DNA of 64,000 nucleotides from NCBI RefSeq assembly GCF_004346685.1, contig NZ_SMCO01000003.1, forward strand, positions 62,001 through 126,000. Reading direction: 5' to 3'. The DNA is from Sulfurirhabdus autotrophica. GTDB taxonomy: Bacteria; Pseudomonadota; Gammaproteobacteria; Burkholderiales; SMCO01. This document shows positions 17,501 to 26,248 of the stretch, one piece after another (the first letter of the stretch is position 1; each line of letters begins with the position of its first letter). A program made the translations under genes and the position numbers. Below the pieces are notes generated by a model that had not been told where the DNA came from, did no database searches, and saw only the letters and a program-made list of their open reading frames with translations.

Positions 17501-18245
17501 AATAAGCCAGCCATTCTTCAAACTCATCCTCCTCCACAAGCGAAAGGGTTAATGACGAAAGTTCCTGTTCAGATTGATTTGACGACTTTTTTGAGTGGTT
17601 AACAAACGGATCAAGCTGTTCCTGCATCTGTTCTTCAAACTCACGCTTCAGAATATTTTCCTGCTTATTGAATACACTCAAAGCATCATAATAAGCATTT
17701 TTTTCTGTAATACTCTGTACTTCACCTGCAATGGTAAAGAGTCGATTCGTTACTTTTTCAAAGAAAGAGTTGATAACGGGCTGCACACACTTTTCAGCAA
17801 ATTTTTTGCACTCGCGCAGCAAGGCTTGCCCATCTACCTTCGGTGAATCAGCTACAGTTGATTTTTTCTCAGCGGGTGGAATGTCGGACTGAGGGGGCTG
17901 GCTCGGCCTGAATTTTTTGGCAAAACCATGCAAGAGATGCAGCGCTTCCAGATCAGGCTCAACAAAAGCGATGCCCGCTCCCGATTGATCTGTACGTACC
18001 ACACGTCCTTGAAAAGTAATAATTTTTTCTCTGGGCAACGCAGGGACACTACAACGAATCTCTATAAAATTCCCATTAACAAGCTGGAATTTTTGAGGTT
18101 GGTCAGCATTACTGACATTTTCGTAAGATACGAAAACGCCACCAAGACAAAAATCCTGGATTTCGACTGTGCACTTACCCATACCGGGTGCACTGCACAC
18201 AGCATCAAGGCTCACAACAAAACGAGTTAAAGCACGTTTTTCCAT
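14595..18245 (-). CDS. PilZ-DUF1631-GGDEF-EAL cyclic-di-GMP protein
   Basis: A 1216-residue protein. The N-terminal PilZ domain (about 1-115) has the RxxxR motif (Arg4, Arg8) and DFCLGG at 31-36, where the usual Ser is Cys. A long helical DUF1631-type region follows, broken by a Gly/Gln-rich linker near 380-470. GGDEF occupies about 800-955, with the intact motif at 871-875 but no upstream RxxD inhibitory site. The EAL domain starts near 965. Its signature is EIL at 1003 and the other key segments remain (INLSGASLN, FEVTETAG, LDDFGSGLSSYAYL, LKIDG, AEYVEND, YAQGYIIGKPL), so phosphodiesterase activity is plausible. It probably senses and turns over c-di-GMP. No membrane helices are seen. Confidence 0.92.
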   Translation of the reverse strand: MEKRALTRFVVSLDAVCSAPGMGKCTVEIQDFCLGGVFVSYENVSNADQPQKFQLVNGNFIEIRCSVPALPREKIITFQGRVVRTDQSGAGIAFVEPDLEALHLLHGFAKKFRPSQPPQSDIPPAEKKSTVADSPKVDGQALLRECKKFAEKCVQPVINSFFEKVTNRLFTIAGEVQSITEKNAYYDALSVFNKQENILKREFEEQMQEQLDPFVNHSKKSSNQSEQELSSLTLSLVEEDEFEEWLAYSDMARKLEAEFQDQLNDLNHRLGVLVNEVVDRETNPFAPASFGQGFQDTLKVVTLDRKALQVSYAIYKEVLSTALGEMYDKINKYLNDKGVTLDTKHLYKIKPSSEEVPRPTPKVEKEAEKSSSQQSSPAGNAGNVSGKQSEGGGQGGGSGSQGGGGQGGDANFVAGRRQSDNVPAPQDWYSLVQYLGNLQQNAAQQGGYRPAGMPGQAGVAQTGPGQSAGGAGPANAAQMQQFYTPDELLSALSRVKFSEKLKPLAGSFQQDVKSQLMSVLSHGKPEDEQKHLPEREGRILDIAGSLFDSVLEDKLVANNVRPWLQELSIPMVKMALQDDSLFSDKSHLARQVINSLAQLELYGEENGDMGHNAVRKRINHLIAEVTSADEVTPQLFEKMLKDLNSLIRLQDKAYKENLEDVYAACEEDQRIARKVAASTGNKQEKPEAPTSNEDGLLEWRKQVRRLKVGDWILFDKDTEHQRRRLAWISKYFENFVFVNVKGLKELTLTQTELAQQLRDGTSVVLDDAGEPLIDRAQTAMLQKMHRQLLHESTHDQLTGLINRREFERFLGQALSSSQQLNQHHAICYIDLDQFSVVNNTFGYAGGDRLLVEVTKLLKDGLGERGMVARIGGDEFGMLFENCTVIEALEITGRQKTALQNYRFVSDEKSLAISFSAGLVAIDPESESVPTLLQAAEESCRSAKLKGTNYIQVYSQDDAGMARHKQAIKWVTKIDEALDNDSLVLRYQPIARISRKNTLLHHAEILLGVPDEQGNLISPADLIFAAESFRRMVAVDRWVILNVFKWMGLHRHKLEEVGGFAINLSGASLNEEGFIDFIIQQSKNLKVPMEKVCFEVTETAGIANLSNASEFILEVKKTGCTFALDDFGSGLSSYAYLKNLPVDYLKIDGAFVKNMDSNPYDYAVVKSITEIGHFMGKGIIAEYVENDSILDMLREIGVDYAQGYIIGKPLALSSLAA

Positions 18246-18558
18246 ATTTTTTTGCAGGACTTATCTTATCCCGGATATCTTTGTTTGTCTGAAAGTTTCA
18301 AACCGTGCTCACCTAGAATCAGTATAGCTTATCGGCACGAAGTGTGCATTTCTTTAGTTATAAAGAACTAACTATAAATTCCATTTTGCAATTCACCCTA
18401 TAAAACAGGATTTCAAATTAAGGTTAACCATAAAAAGAAAACACTGCAACCAAGACGTCCAATTTCCAATCAATTATAAAACCATGAATATTTCAAACCA
18501 ATTCAAACCAATACTGAAAGGGTTATGCCTCATTTTCAGCTGCAATTCCGTTTCCGGC
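18246..18558. other. Intergenic, promoter region of the PilZ gene
   Basis: AT-rich and without a supportable gene. It should hold the leftward promoter of the PilZ gene. A sigma-54-like CGGCACGAAGTGTGCA near 18333 points rightward with no gene in reach and is not accepted. Confidence 0.5.
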
Positions 18559-18984
18559 TTAAAGCCATTTTTCGAGAACGGCTTTAATTGCTGCATCCGT
18601 TGCAGGCGTTGGCATTGCTATATCAATATGCATCCGCTGACGCACTTTTTCCAGCGCAGGTGCATCCTGTGGATCATAAAAAACCAATATTCGTGTTTCT
18701 TTCATAGTCTGAGCTACCGCAAGCAGTGACTCAAGATTACTCAAGCGATCACGAAAGTCGGACTGGAAATAAAAGTCCGCCACAATGACATCCGGTTTCA
18801 TTTTACGCAAAAGCGCGACTGCTTTGCGAACTTGATACTCAGCAACCACTTCAAAACCCAGCATTTTATATAATGCCGGGAATTTAGCATGTGAAAGAAA
18901 CTCAATCACTGCCAGTAATTTTTTGGGCTGTTCTTTCATCCTTGTTTCGACCACACCGCTAATTTTAACAATGCCAGAATACAC
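18559..18984 (-). CDS. Response-regulator receiver-like protein of unknown function
   Basis: 141 residues. The segment LLRKMKPDVIVADFYFQSDF resembles the strand and phospho-acceptor Asp of a CheY-like domain, followed by ILVFYDPQD and an alternating alpha/beta pattern, but the other acidic and Lys positions are not convincing. Likely a divergent receiver or pseudo-receiver. The GTG start at 18984 has a weak ribosome site; ATG at 18939 is the alternative. It sits upstream of the PilZ gene on the same strand but 313 nt away. Confidence 0.65.
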   Translation of the reverse strand: MYSGIVKISGVVETRMKEQPKKLLAVIEFLSHAKFPALYKMLGFEVVAEYQVRKAVALLRKMKPDVIVADFYFQSDFRDRLSNLESLLAVAQTMKETRILVFYDPQDAPALEKVRQRMHIDIAMPTPATDAAIKAVLEKWL

Positions 18985-19204
18985 GTATTCTTAGTCGAAA
19001 AGCCAGTTCAGCATTCAATCTATCGATAATAAAAATAGCACATAATCACGAATTACAATGAGCTCACCCCATCCGAAATTAAATAAACCCCGAAATCTTC
19101 AAAACCATTGCGGTACTGATACTAAAAATACACCTTTAGAGTAAACATGACGTAAGTGCCTGTAAAGGGTAGAATTGCATCTTTTATTAGCATGTTGATT
19201 ACAA

Positions 19205-20083
19205 ATGTCCATTAACTGGTTTCCTGGTCACATGGTTTCAGCCCGTAAAAAAGCGGCCGAGACAATGGAGTGGACCAACGTCGTCATTGAAGTGCTGGAT
19301 GCACGCCTGCCCGAGGCAAGCTGCAACCCGATTATCGATGAAATGCGCCTGCACCGCCAGCGCCCTTGCCTGAAAATTCTGAACAAATCTGATCTGGCTG
19401 ACCCTGTTGTCACCCAGGCTTGGCTAAACTATTACAACAATCAGAAAAATGTGAAAGCAGTTGCGCTGTCCTGCAAAAAACCCAGTGATGTTTTGAAAGT
19501 GACTAATTTATGCAGAACACTTGCACCCCATCGCGGCACCAATCTGAAGCCCCTCAACATGATGATTATGGGCATCCCAAACGTAGGGAAGTCCACATTA
19601 ATGAATGCACTCCTGAAACGACGTGTCGCTGCGGTCGGTGACGAACCAGCGGTTACCAAATCTCAGCAGCGTCTTGAAATCAGCAAACAACTGACTATTA
19701 CAGACACACCCGGGTTAATGTGGCCAAAAATCGCCTATGAGAGTGATGGCTTTATGTTGGCAGCAAGTCATGCGATTGGTCGCAACGCAGTCATCGATGA
19801 AGAAGTCGCCACATTTCTGGCGGGCATTTTGCTTGAACGTTATCCGACCATGATTGCCGATCGATATGGCTGCTCGATTGAGGGACTAGACGCTACGGGT
19901 GTGATTGAGGTGGTTGCAAAGCGGCGCGGTTTACTTCTCAAGGGAGGGGATCCAGATTTGGAAAAAGCTGCCCTCATGTTTTTAAAGGATTACAGAACAG
20001 GTGCCCTCGGGCGTATCAGCCTTGAAACACCTGACACTCGCTCCGCGATGATTGCCGAACAATCTCAAATCGCAAAGGGTTGA
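19205..20083 (+). CDS. ylqF: YlqF/RbgA-type ribosome-assembly GTPase
   Basis: 292 residues of the circularly permuted GTPase family. The G4 motif LNKSDLAD (about residue 60) precedes G1 GIPNVGKSTLMN (about 122-133) and G3 DTPGLMWP. The N-terminal INWFPGHMVSARKKAAETM is the YlqF signature. It acts in late large-subunit assembly. It is a single gene on the plus strand, followed 208 nt later by ppc. The start at 19205 is the first ATG of the family alignment. Confidence 0.93.
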   Translation: MSINWFPGHMVSARKKAAETMEWTNVVIEVLDARLPEASCNPIIDEMRLHRQRPCLKILNKSDLADPVVTQAWLNYYNNQKNVKAVALSCKKPSDVLKVTNLCRTLAPHRGTNLKPLNMMIMGIPNVGKSTLMNALLKRRVAAVGDEPAVTKSQQRLEISKQLTITDTPGLMWPKIAYESDGFMLAASHAIGRNAVIDEEVATFLAGILLERYPTMIADRYGCSIEGLDATGVIEVVAKRRGLLLKGGDPDLEKAALMFLKDYRTGALGRISLETPDTRSAMIAEQSQIAKG

Positions 20084-20291
20084 TTTCAAAATTTCTTCAC
20101 GTTGACCAGATTCACCGCAGGATTTCGATAACCCAGTCGAATTTCATCATTTTACAGAGTACGATAGAGTTGCTTGGCAGCGATCACGATCCATGCGCCA
20201 ATGCTGCTAATGAACAGGTATAATAATGCCATTTTTTGATAAGCTGATCCGCAAATTGGTCCTGCTTAAAACTGACATATGAAAAAAGAAT

Positions 20292-23099
20292 ATGACCAAA
20301 ATACCCAGTGATACCCAGTTACGTGCTCGTGTAAAACTATATGGCAACTTGCTCGGCGGCGTCTTGCGCACCCAGGAGGGAGGACGCGTGCTTACAGCTG
20401 TTGAATCTCTTCGCAAAGGTTATATTGATTTGCGCAAGGAAGATTCTCCACGCAAACGTCTTAAACTGGAGCAACTGATCGAATCTCTCGATGCTGAAAC
20501 GCTCACCCATGTGGTACGTGCTTTCAGCACTTATTTCAGCCTTGCCAATCTTGCAGAAGAATCTTTCCAGCACCATATCCGTCGCGCGCAAGTCTATCGG
20601 GGTGGCGCCCTGTGGAATGGATCGTTCGATGCCACCCTGCGCGAATTTCGCGAACAGGGCGTGACGATTGCGGAGCTTCAGGTACTGCTTGATAATGCTG
20701 CATACATCCCGGTTTTTACCGCACATCCGACCGAGTCCAGACGCCGGACAATCATGGAGCATCTGCGACATATATTCCTGACTGCCGAGCAACTGGATGA
20801 TCCTCGCATAGGCAAGGCACAGGACAAAGAACTGATCAAGAAGCTGGAATACCAGATTCAGACCCTTTGGAAAACGGACGAAGTACGAACCAACAAGCCT
20901 CAAGTTCGTGATGAAATAAAGAATGGATTGTTCTATTTCCGTGAAAGCCTTTTTGATGCTGTTCCTGAAACCTATCGCTATCTGGAAAAAGCCATTAGGC
21001 GCATCTATGGATCCGATCTGACGGAAGGGCAACACATTCGTGTTCCCAATTTACTGCATTTTGGCTCATGGATTGGCGGCGATCGCGATGGCAATCCTTT
21101 CGTTACACCAGACACCACCGTACTCGCCTTAAGGCTTCAAAAACGCGAAATATTGCGACTGTATTTGCGAGCTGTCACCGATCTGACCCATGTACTCACT
21201 CACTCTAAAAACTTATGCGTGATCAGTGAATCCATGACGGAGAGTCTGGAACAGGATATGGAGCGGTTTACAGCTGTCTTTGGTGATTTTCCACAACGTT
21301 TCAGTAAAGAACCATACCGACGTAAGCTTTATGTGATACGACATCGCCTCAAACATAGTCTGAGCGCGCTCGAAGCCCACCTTGAAGGTTACGATGACAG
21401 TCCATACGGCGATGCGTATCTTTCAGAACAAGAGTTTCTTGCCGATTTGTATCTGATTCGTGATTCACTGATCAGTCATGGCGACAGTGAGGCTGCCCAT
21501 GGAGAGTTGCAGGATCTGATCCGCCAAACTGAAACTTTCGGTTTTTTCCTGGTGCATCTGGACATTCGCCAGGAGTCCACGCGCCATACCGATGCGGTTT
21601 CAGAGCTTTTCTCGCAACATGCTGCCCTTCCTGACTACAGTTCACTGAACGAAACCGAGCGCCTTGAAGTTCTCGGCGATGCAATTTCCCATGCAAACGA
21701 GCTCAAGATAGACAAAAGCAAACTCACCGAAGCAACCAGGGAAACCTTCGAAACATTTGAAGTCATGTCCAGAATGCGCCATGAAATCAGCCCCAAGGCT
21801 TTTGGTGCCTATGTCATTTCCATGACTCACACCGCCAGCCATGTAATGGAAGTGATATTTCTGGCCAGCCTTACCGGGCTTGCTGGTCGCAATGGCAATG
21901 AATGGTTCTGCAACATCCGTGTTTCACCCCTGTTTGAAACCATCATCGATCTGGAACACATTGAACCAGTGATGACAAACCTTCTTAACAACACCACTTA
22001 TGCTTCCCTGCTCAAGAGTTCAGGAAACTTGCAGGAAGTCATGCTCGGGTACTCTGACTCCGCCAAAGATGGGGGCATCCTGGCTTCTGTCTGGTCGCTC
22101 TATGAAGCTCAGACAAAAATCTCCTCTCTGGCCCGTGCACGCGGTATCGACTGCCGTTTATTCCATGGTCGCGGTGGAACAGTAGGTCGTGGTGGCGGTC
22201 CGACGCACGACGCTATCCTGTCACAACCAGAAGGCACTGTCCGCGGTCAGATCAAGCTCACCGAACAGGGTGAGGTTTTGTCATATAAATACAGCAATAC
22301 TGAAACTGCAGCCTATGAATTATCCATGGGAATCACAGGACTACTCAAAGCCAGTACCAGCCTGATACGCGATCAGAACACCGACCGAAGTGAGTTCCTG
22401 CAAATCATGGATAAACTTGCAATGGATGGTGAGGCTGCCTATCGCGGTTTAACCGACAACACAACGGGCTTCGTCGATTATTTCTACGAAGCCACTCCTG
22501 TCACAGAAATCGGCCTGATGAACATCGGCTCACGCCCTTCTCATCGTAAAAAGGGCGATCGATCCAAAAGCTCGGTACGTGCTATTGCCTGGGTATTTGG
22601 CTGGGGCCAATCTCGCCATACCCTGCCCGCATGGTTTGGCATAGGTACTGCGCTTGAAAACTGGCGCGGCAACGACCCGGACCGACTCGCTAAATTACAG
22701 CGCATGTATGTGGAATGGCCATTCTTCCGTGCACTGCTCAGCAATACGCAAATGTCGCTTTTCAAGGCGGATATGGATATCGCTGCACGTTATGCTGAAC
22801 TTGCAGAAAACAAAGCAATGGCAAACGCTATCTACCAGACAATTCGGAACGAGTATAACCGTACTGTTTCGCATATTTTGAGCATTACTGGAGCTACCAG
22901 CTTGCTTCAGGAGACACCTCAATTAGCTTTATCGTTAACCCGTCGCAGCCCATATCTGGACCCGCTCAACCATATTCAGGTTATGTTGCTGAAACGTTGC
23001 AGGGATGAGTCATTGCCGCAAGAAGAACGGGACAAATGGCTGAACCCATTGTTGCGTTCAATCAATGCGATTGCTGGCGGTATGCGCAATACCGGCTAA
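20292..23099 (+). CDS. ppc: Phosphoenolpyruvate carboxylase
   Basis: 935 residues, full length for the family. It carboxylates PEP to oxaloacetate, an anaplerotic step. Hallmarks are FTAHPTESRRRT with the catalytic His, GGDRDGNPFVT, LGYSDSAKDGGILAS with its Lys, the FHGRGGTVGRGGGPTHDA loop, and the C-terminal GGMRNTG typical of the enzyme. It is a single gene closed by a strong terminator. Confidence 0.97.
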   Translation: MTKIPSDTQLRARVKLYGNLLGGVLRTQEGGRVLTAVESLRKGYIDLRKEDSPRKRLKLEQLIESLDAETLTHVVRAFSTYFSLANLAEESFQHHIRRAQVYRGGALWNGSFDATLREFREQGVTIAELQVLLDNAAYIPVFTAHPTESRRRTIMEHLRHIFLTAEQLDDPRIGKAQDKELIKKLEYQIQTLWKTDEVRTNKPQVRDEIKNGLFYFRESLFDAVPETYRYLEKAIRRIYGSDLTEGQHIRVPNLLHFGSWIGGDRDGNPFVTPDTTVLALRLQKREILRLYLRAVTDLTHVLTHSKNLCVISESMTESLEQDMERFTAVFGDFPQRFSKEPYRRKLYVIRHRLKHSLSALEAHLEGYDDSPYGDAYLSEQEFLADLYLIRDSLISHGDSEAAHGELQDLIRQTETFGFFLVHLDIRQESTRHTDAVSELFSQHAALPDYSSLNETERLEVLGDAISHANELKIDKSKLTEATRETFETFEVMSRMRHEISPKAFGAYVISMTHTASHVMEVIFLASLTGLAGRNGNEWFCNIRVSPLFETIIDLEHIEPVMTNLLNNTTYASLLKSSGNLQEVMLGYSDSAKDGGILASVWSLYEAQTKISSLARARGIDCRLFHGRGGTVGRGGGPTHDAILSQPEGTVRGQIKLTEQGEVLSYKYSNTETAAYELSMGITGLLKASTSLIRDQNTDRSEFLQIMDKLAMDGEAAYRGLTDNTTGFVDYFYEATPVTEIGLMNIGSRPSHRKKGDRSKSSVRAIAWVFGWGQSRHTLPAWFGIGTALENWRGNDPDRLAKLQRMYVEWPFFRALLSNTQMSLFKADMDIAARYAELAENKAMANAIYQTIRNEYNRTVSHILSITGATSLLQETPQLALSLTRRSPYLDPLNHIQVMLLKRCRDESLPQEERDKWLNPLLRSINAIAGGMRNTG

Positions 23100-23117
23100 T
23101 CACGCTCTTGCCACCCA

Positions 23118-23158
23118 CGAAAAAGCCAAAGAGATGAAACCTCTCTTTGGCTTTTTCG
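23118..23158 (+). terminator. Terminator after ppc
   Basis: A 16-bp perfect stem (CGAAAAAGCCAAAGAG / CTCTTTGGCTTTTTCG) with a 9-nt loop lies 18 nt past the ppc stop; T-rich sequence forms the 3' arm. Confidence 0.9.
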
Positions 23159-23330
23159 TTTCATCACCCGATTTATTCATTCCATTCATTGTCCCACAGT
23201 GCTTGCATTGATTTAATACTCAAGGCATCTTCTCAAGGCATCTGCTCAAAACAGAGCTTGATGCTTACCTTGGTCACTGAACAAAATCCTATCCCAGTGT
23301 TCTTACCTTGATTAGTTTCGTACGCAACAT

Positions 23331-23368
23331 TTGACAATAGTCCTAACCAGTACTATATTGTCCTAACT
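23331..23368 (+). promoter_or_regulatory. Sigma-70 promoter with overlapping direct-repeat operator
   Basis: TTGACA (23331-23336), a 17-nt spacer and TATATT (23354-23359) lie 31 nt before the MarR gene. GTCCTAAC occurs twice, in the spacer and just after the -10 box, 21 bp apart (two helical turns). It suits autoregulation by the MarR protein. Confidence 0.75.
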
Positions 23369-23390
23369 AAAACTAATTTGATAAACCGAG

Positions 23391-23846
23391 ATGAAACAGA
23401 AGCCCATCCTTCCAGTACTACGTGAACTAGCCAAAGCCTACCAGGCATTTGAGTCATATTCAGCCATGCATGTCCGGACGATGGAACTAACCCCGCCACA
23501 GTTCGACATAATTGCCACACTTGGCAACACATCTGGCATGCCACTCAAAGAGCTTGGTGAAAAATCACTGATTACCAAAGGGACGCTCACAGGCATCGTG
23601 GATAGACTGACTATCAAGAAACTTGTCAGGCGCGTCAGCTCACCCATTGATGGTCGTAGCCAAATCGTGCAATTGACTAAAAAAGGCGAGGCATTATTTG
23701 CACGCATCTTCCCTGCGCACTTAGCTCATATTGAAGAAGCATTTGTTGAACTCTCAGCAGAAGATTTGTCAAACATGCAGAAAGCCCTTAGCCAACTCAG
23801 GGAAGTTTTTACAAAAGCACATTTGCAAAACAAGGCAAGCATATGA
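23391..23846 (+). CDS. MarR-family transcriptional regulator
   Basis: A 151-residue winged-helix regulator. The recognition region LGEKSLITKGTLTGIVDRL and wing RRVSSPIDGRSQIVQLT are clear. It heads an operon with cytochrome b561 and YceI genes; its stop overlaps the next ATG by 4 nt. Such regulators respond to oxidants or phenolics. The repeated GTCCTAAC in the promoter is the likely operator. Confidence 0.9.
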   Translation: MKQKPILPVLRELAKAYQAFESYSAMHVRTMELTPPQFDIIATLGNTSGMPLKELGEKSLITKGTLTGIVDRLTIKKLVRRVSSPIDGRSQIVQLTKKGEALFARIFPAHLAHIEEAFVELSAEDLSNMQKALSQLREVFTKAHLQNKASI

Positions 23847-24397
23847 AACATTCAACAAGTTATACCAAAACAGCGATCACAATACATTGGCTGGTGGCAT
23901 TTCTGATTATTGGCACTTTCCCCATTGGCATGATCATGAGTGACCTGCCATTTTCACCGTTCAAGCTTCAATTGATCAGCTACCATAAATGGCTGGGCGT
24001 AACCATTTTCCTGCTGGCAATTGCCCGACTGTCCTGGCGAGTAACGCATACACCACCACCTTTACCTTCAACCATGCCAACGTGGCAAAAACACGCAGCC
24101 AATAGCCTTCATCATTTGATTTACATACTGTTATTCCTCATTCCGATAACGGGTTGGTTAATGAGTTCAGCTAAAGGATTCCAGACTGTTTACCTGGGTG
24201 TATTCCCCCTGCCTGATCTGATTGGTAAAGATAAGGCGCTTGGCAACTTGCTGGAAGAAGTGCACCAGACGTTAAACTTTTTCTTTTTGGGCGTGATTAT
24301 CGTGCATGTTGGTGCCGCTCTAAAACACTACTTCATTGATCGCGACAACATCCTCGGCAGAATGATTCCATTCCTGAATAAGGAGCAAGGAAAATGA
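23843..24397 (+). CDS. Cytochrome b561 family protein
   Basis: 184 residues with four transmembrane helices. Haem-ligand His candidates lie in TIHWLVAFLII, SYHKWLGVTIF, LHHLIYILLFLIP and IVHVGAALKHY. It is a di-haem inner-membrane electron carrier of the CybB type, probably passing electrons from quinol. It overlaps both neighbours by 4 nt, so it is translationally coupled. The pairing with YceI is a known genomic association. Confidence 0.92.
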   Translation: MKHSTSYTKTAITIHWLVAFLIIGTFPIGMIMSDLPFSPFKLQLISYHKWLGVTIFLLAIARLSWRVTHTPPPLPSTMPTWQKHAANSLHHLIYILLFLIPITGWLMSSAKGFQTVYLGVFPLPDLIGKDKALGNLLEEVHQTLNFFFLGVIIVHVGAALKHYFIDRDNILGRMIPFLNKEQGK

Positions 24398-24951
24398 AAT
24401 ATTTACTGATTACCCTGATGCTCACTGCAGTCAATTTGGCACAAGCAGCGCCATTTAACGTTGTTCAATTGGAAAAAAGCACCATCACATTCGTATCAAA
24501 ACAGATGAATGTACCTGTTAAAGGCAATTTCAATCGTTTTACAGCGCAAATAACATTCGATAAAAATAAGCCCGAAGCAGGATTAGCACGTATTGAAATT
24601 GACCTCGGCAGTATAGACGCTGGCAGCACTGAAGCCAATGATGAAGTCAAAGGTAAAGCCTGGTTCAATACACGCGACTTTCCCAAAGCACTGTTCGTTT
24701 CCAGTTCGGTAAAAGAGATAGGGAACGGACAATATGAAACCACAGGGAAATTATCCCTGAAAGAAAAAACTCTGGATATTCGAGCACCCTTCACCATCAA
24801 ACAGGAAAAAGGTGTTCTGATTATTGACGGGATCTTCCCAATCAAACGACTGGACTACGACATAGGTTCCGGCATTTGGCAGGACACTTCTGTTGTAGCC
24901 AACGAAGTTGAGATTAAATTTCATTTTTCAATCAGCCCCGCCAAAAAATAA
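24394..24951 (+). CDS. YceI family periplasmic protein (first copy)
   Basis: 185 residues with a signal peptide (LLITLMLTAVNLAQA-AP) and a lipocalin-like YceI barrel that binds isoprenoid or quinone-like lipids in known members. Typical segments are VKGNFNRFTAQITFD, AWFNTRDFPKALFVSS and LSLKEKTLDIRAPF. It overlaps the cytochrome gene by 4 nt. It is distinct from the following YceI paralogue, so not a recent duplicate. Confidence 0.9.
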   Translation: MKYLLITLMLTAVNLAQAAPFNVVQLEKSTITFVSKQMNVPVKGNFNRFTAQITFDKNKPEAGLARIEIDLGSIDAGSTEANDEVKGKAWFNTRDFPKALFVSSSVKEIGNGQYETTGKLSLKEKTLDIRAPFTIKQEKGVLIIDGIFPIKRLDYDIGSGIWQDTSVVANEVEIKFHFSISPAKK

Positions 24952-24983
24952 ACCCAACCCTGCAACTATATTTGGAGATCAGC

Positions 24984-25550
24984 ATGAACAAATCACTTAT
25001 CGCATTAGCACTTACCAGCATGATTAGCGTATCAGCATTTGCCGGTGACAACTATAAAATCGACCCCCGTCACACCTTCCCAAGCTTTGAAATCAACCAT
25101 CTTGGTTATTCCATACAGCGCGGTAGATTTAACCATACATCGGGAAATGTAGAACTGGACACCGCTGCTAAACAAGGCAAAATCGACATCACCATCGATG
25201 CCACATCTATTAGTACCGGACTGCCTGATCTGGAAAAACATCTTCAGGGAGAAGATTTTTTCGATACTGAAAAATATCCCACCATCACTTTCACTTCAAC
25301 CAAGCTAAAATTTGATGGCGATAAACTGGTAGGTGCGGAGGGAAATTTCACTATGCATGGCGTTACCAAACCAGTCAGCCTGCAAATCGATCACTTTAAA
25401 TGCGCGCCCAATCCAATGACCAAGGTTCCAACTTGCGGTGCAAACGCCACCACTACGATAAAACGTACAGATTTTGGTATCAGTAAATACGCCCCTGCGC
25501 TAGGGGATGAAGTGAAAATTGCGATTCAGGTTGAAGCGAACAAAACATAA
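24984..25550 (+). CDS. YceI family periplasmic protein (second copy)
   Basis: 188 residues with a signal peptide (MNKSLIALALTSMISVSAFA-GD). It shows the classic YceI motifs IDPRHTFPSFEINHLG, GEDFFDTEKYPTITF and NFTMHGVTKPVSLQI. Two Cys (KCAPNP and PTCGAN) may pair. The ATG at 24984 is preceded by GGAG; the TTG at 24972 lies in that site. It completes the MarR operon. Confidence 0.92.
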   Translation: MNKSLIALALTSMISVSAFAGDNYKIDPRHTFPSFEINHLGYSIQRGRFNHTSGNVELDTAAKQGKIDITIDATSISTGLPDLEKHLQGEDFFDTEKYPTITFTSTKLKFDGDKLVGAEGNFTMHGVTKPVSLQIDHFKCAPNPMTKVPTCGANATTTIKRTDFGISKYAPALGDEVKIAIQVEANKT

Positions 25551-25569
25551 ATACGTTGCTTGGTCCTTA

Positions 25570-25606
25570 CGGAGGAATGACACAAGTTCCTGATGTCATT
25601 CCTCCG
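25570..25606 (+). terminator. Hairpin at the end of the MarR/YceI operon
   Basis: A perfect 13-bp stem (CGGAGGAATGACA / TGTCATTCCTCCG) with an 11-nt loop begins 20 nt past the stop. There is no T run, so it may be an mRNA-end stabiliser or an imperfect terminator. Confidence 0.6.
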
Positions 25607-25767
25607 AGCCAGGCAAGTCACAAACCTGTTACTGCAAAAGAGATTTTCAAAATTTTGCAGATAACTAACCCGCAGCATTACTTTTAGGGGGATTCACAGA
25701 AACTTTAAAGCTTTAAGTTCGCAGAAAAAAATGAATACCACTGATTTACCAGACAACCAACCCGGAT

Positions 25768-26028
25768 TCAAGCACTCACTAACTTAAGCGCTCCGCCTTC
25801 TGACTTGATCTGATGCTGCCGCGCCATCAACCCATCTATTCCTTTAACAGCCAATTCCTGCAAGTAAGGCGATTTAGAGATTAAACCTCTGGATGTACTC
25901 ACCCATGCTTTAACTGCCGATAAATCATCTGCCGACAACGTTTTATAACCATTTGCCACCTTCCATCGATCACACACATCCAAAGCTAGCGTATACGCCA
26001 AAGTTTCATCTGAATATTTTTCAACCAT
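25768..26028 (-). CDS. Hypothetical protein (86 aa)
   Basis: A helical, soluble small protein (VEKYSDETLAYTLALDVCDR to KSEGGALKLVSA). The ATG at 26028 has AAGGAG 6 nt upstream, whereas the longer version does not. There is no signal peptide and one Cys. The family is not recognised. It stands alone between the YceI operon and dinB on the opposite strand. Confidence 0.72.
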   Translation of the reverse strand: MVEKYSDETLAYTLALDVCDRWKVANGYKTLSADDLSAVKAWVSTSRGLISKSPYLQELAVKGIDGLMARQHQIKSEGGALKLVSA

Positions 26029-26248
26029 CGTTATCTCCTTAAATTTTATTTTCATTCGATAGGATTATGTATCTTCATTGTTACAACTTCATGAATTACA
26101 AATTATTTTTGCATCAGGGTAAAATTGAAAAATTAAAACCTATTGCAAGACACATTGTTAATTGCTCAATATTCCCAAGCAAATAAACAGTATAATTTGG
26201 AAGTATTTTTTGCATGTGTGTTCCCATACTGCCATTCAACAAACCTCC

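Noticed and set aside
18331-18348. Sigma-54-like CGGCACGAAGTGTGCA
   Set aside because: It points rightward with no gene within reach and lacks the first T of the -24 box.
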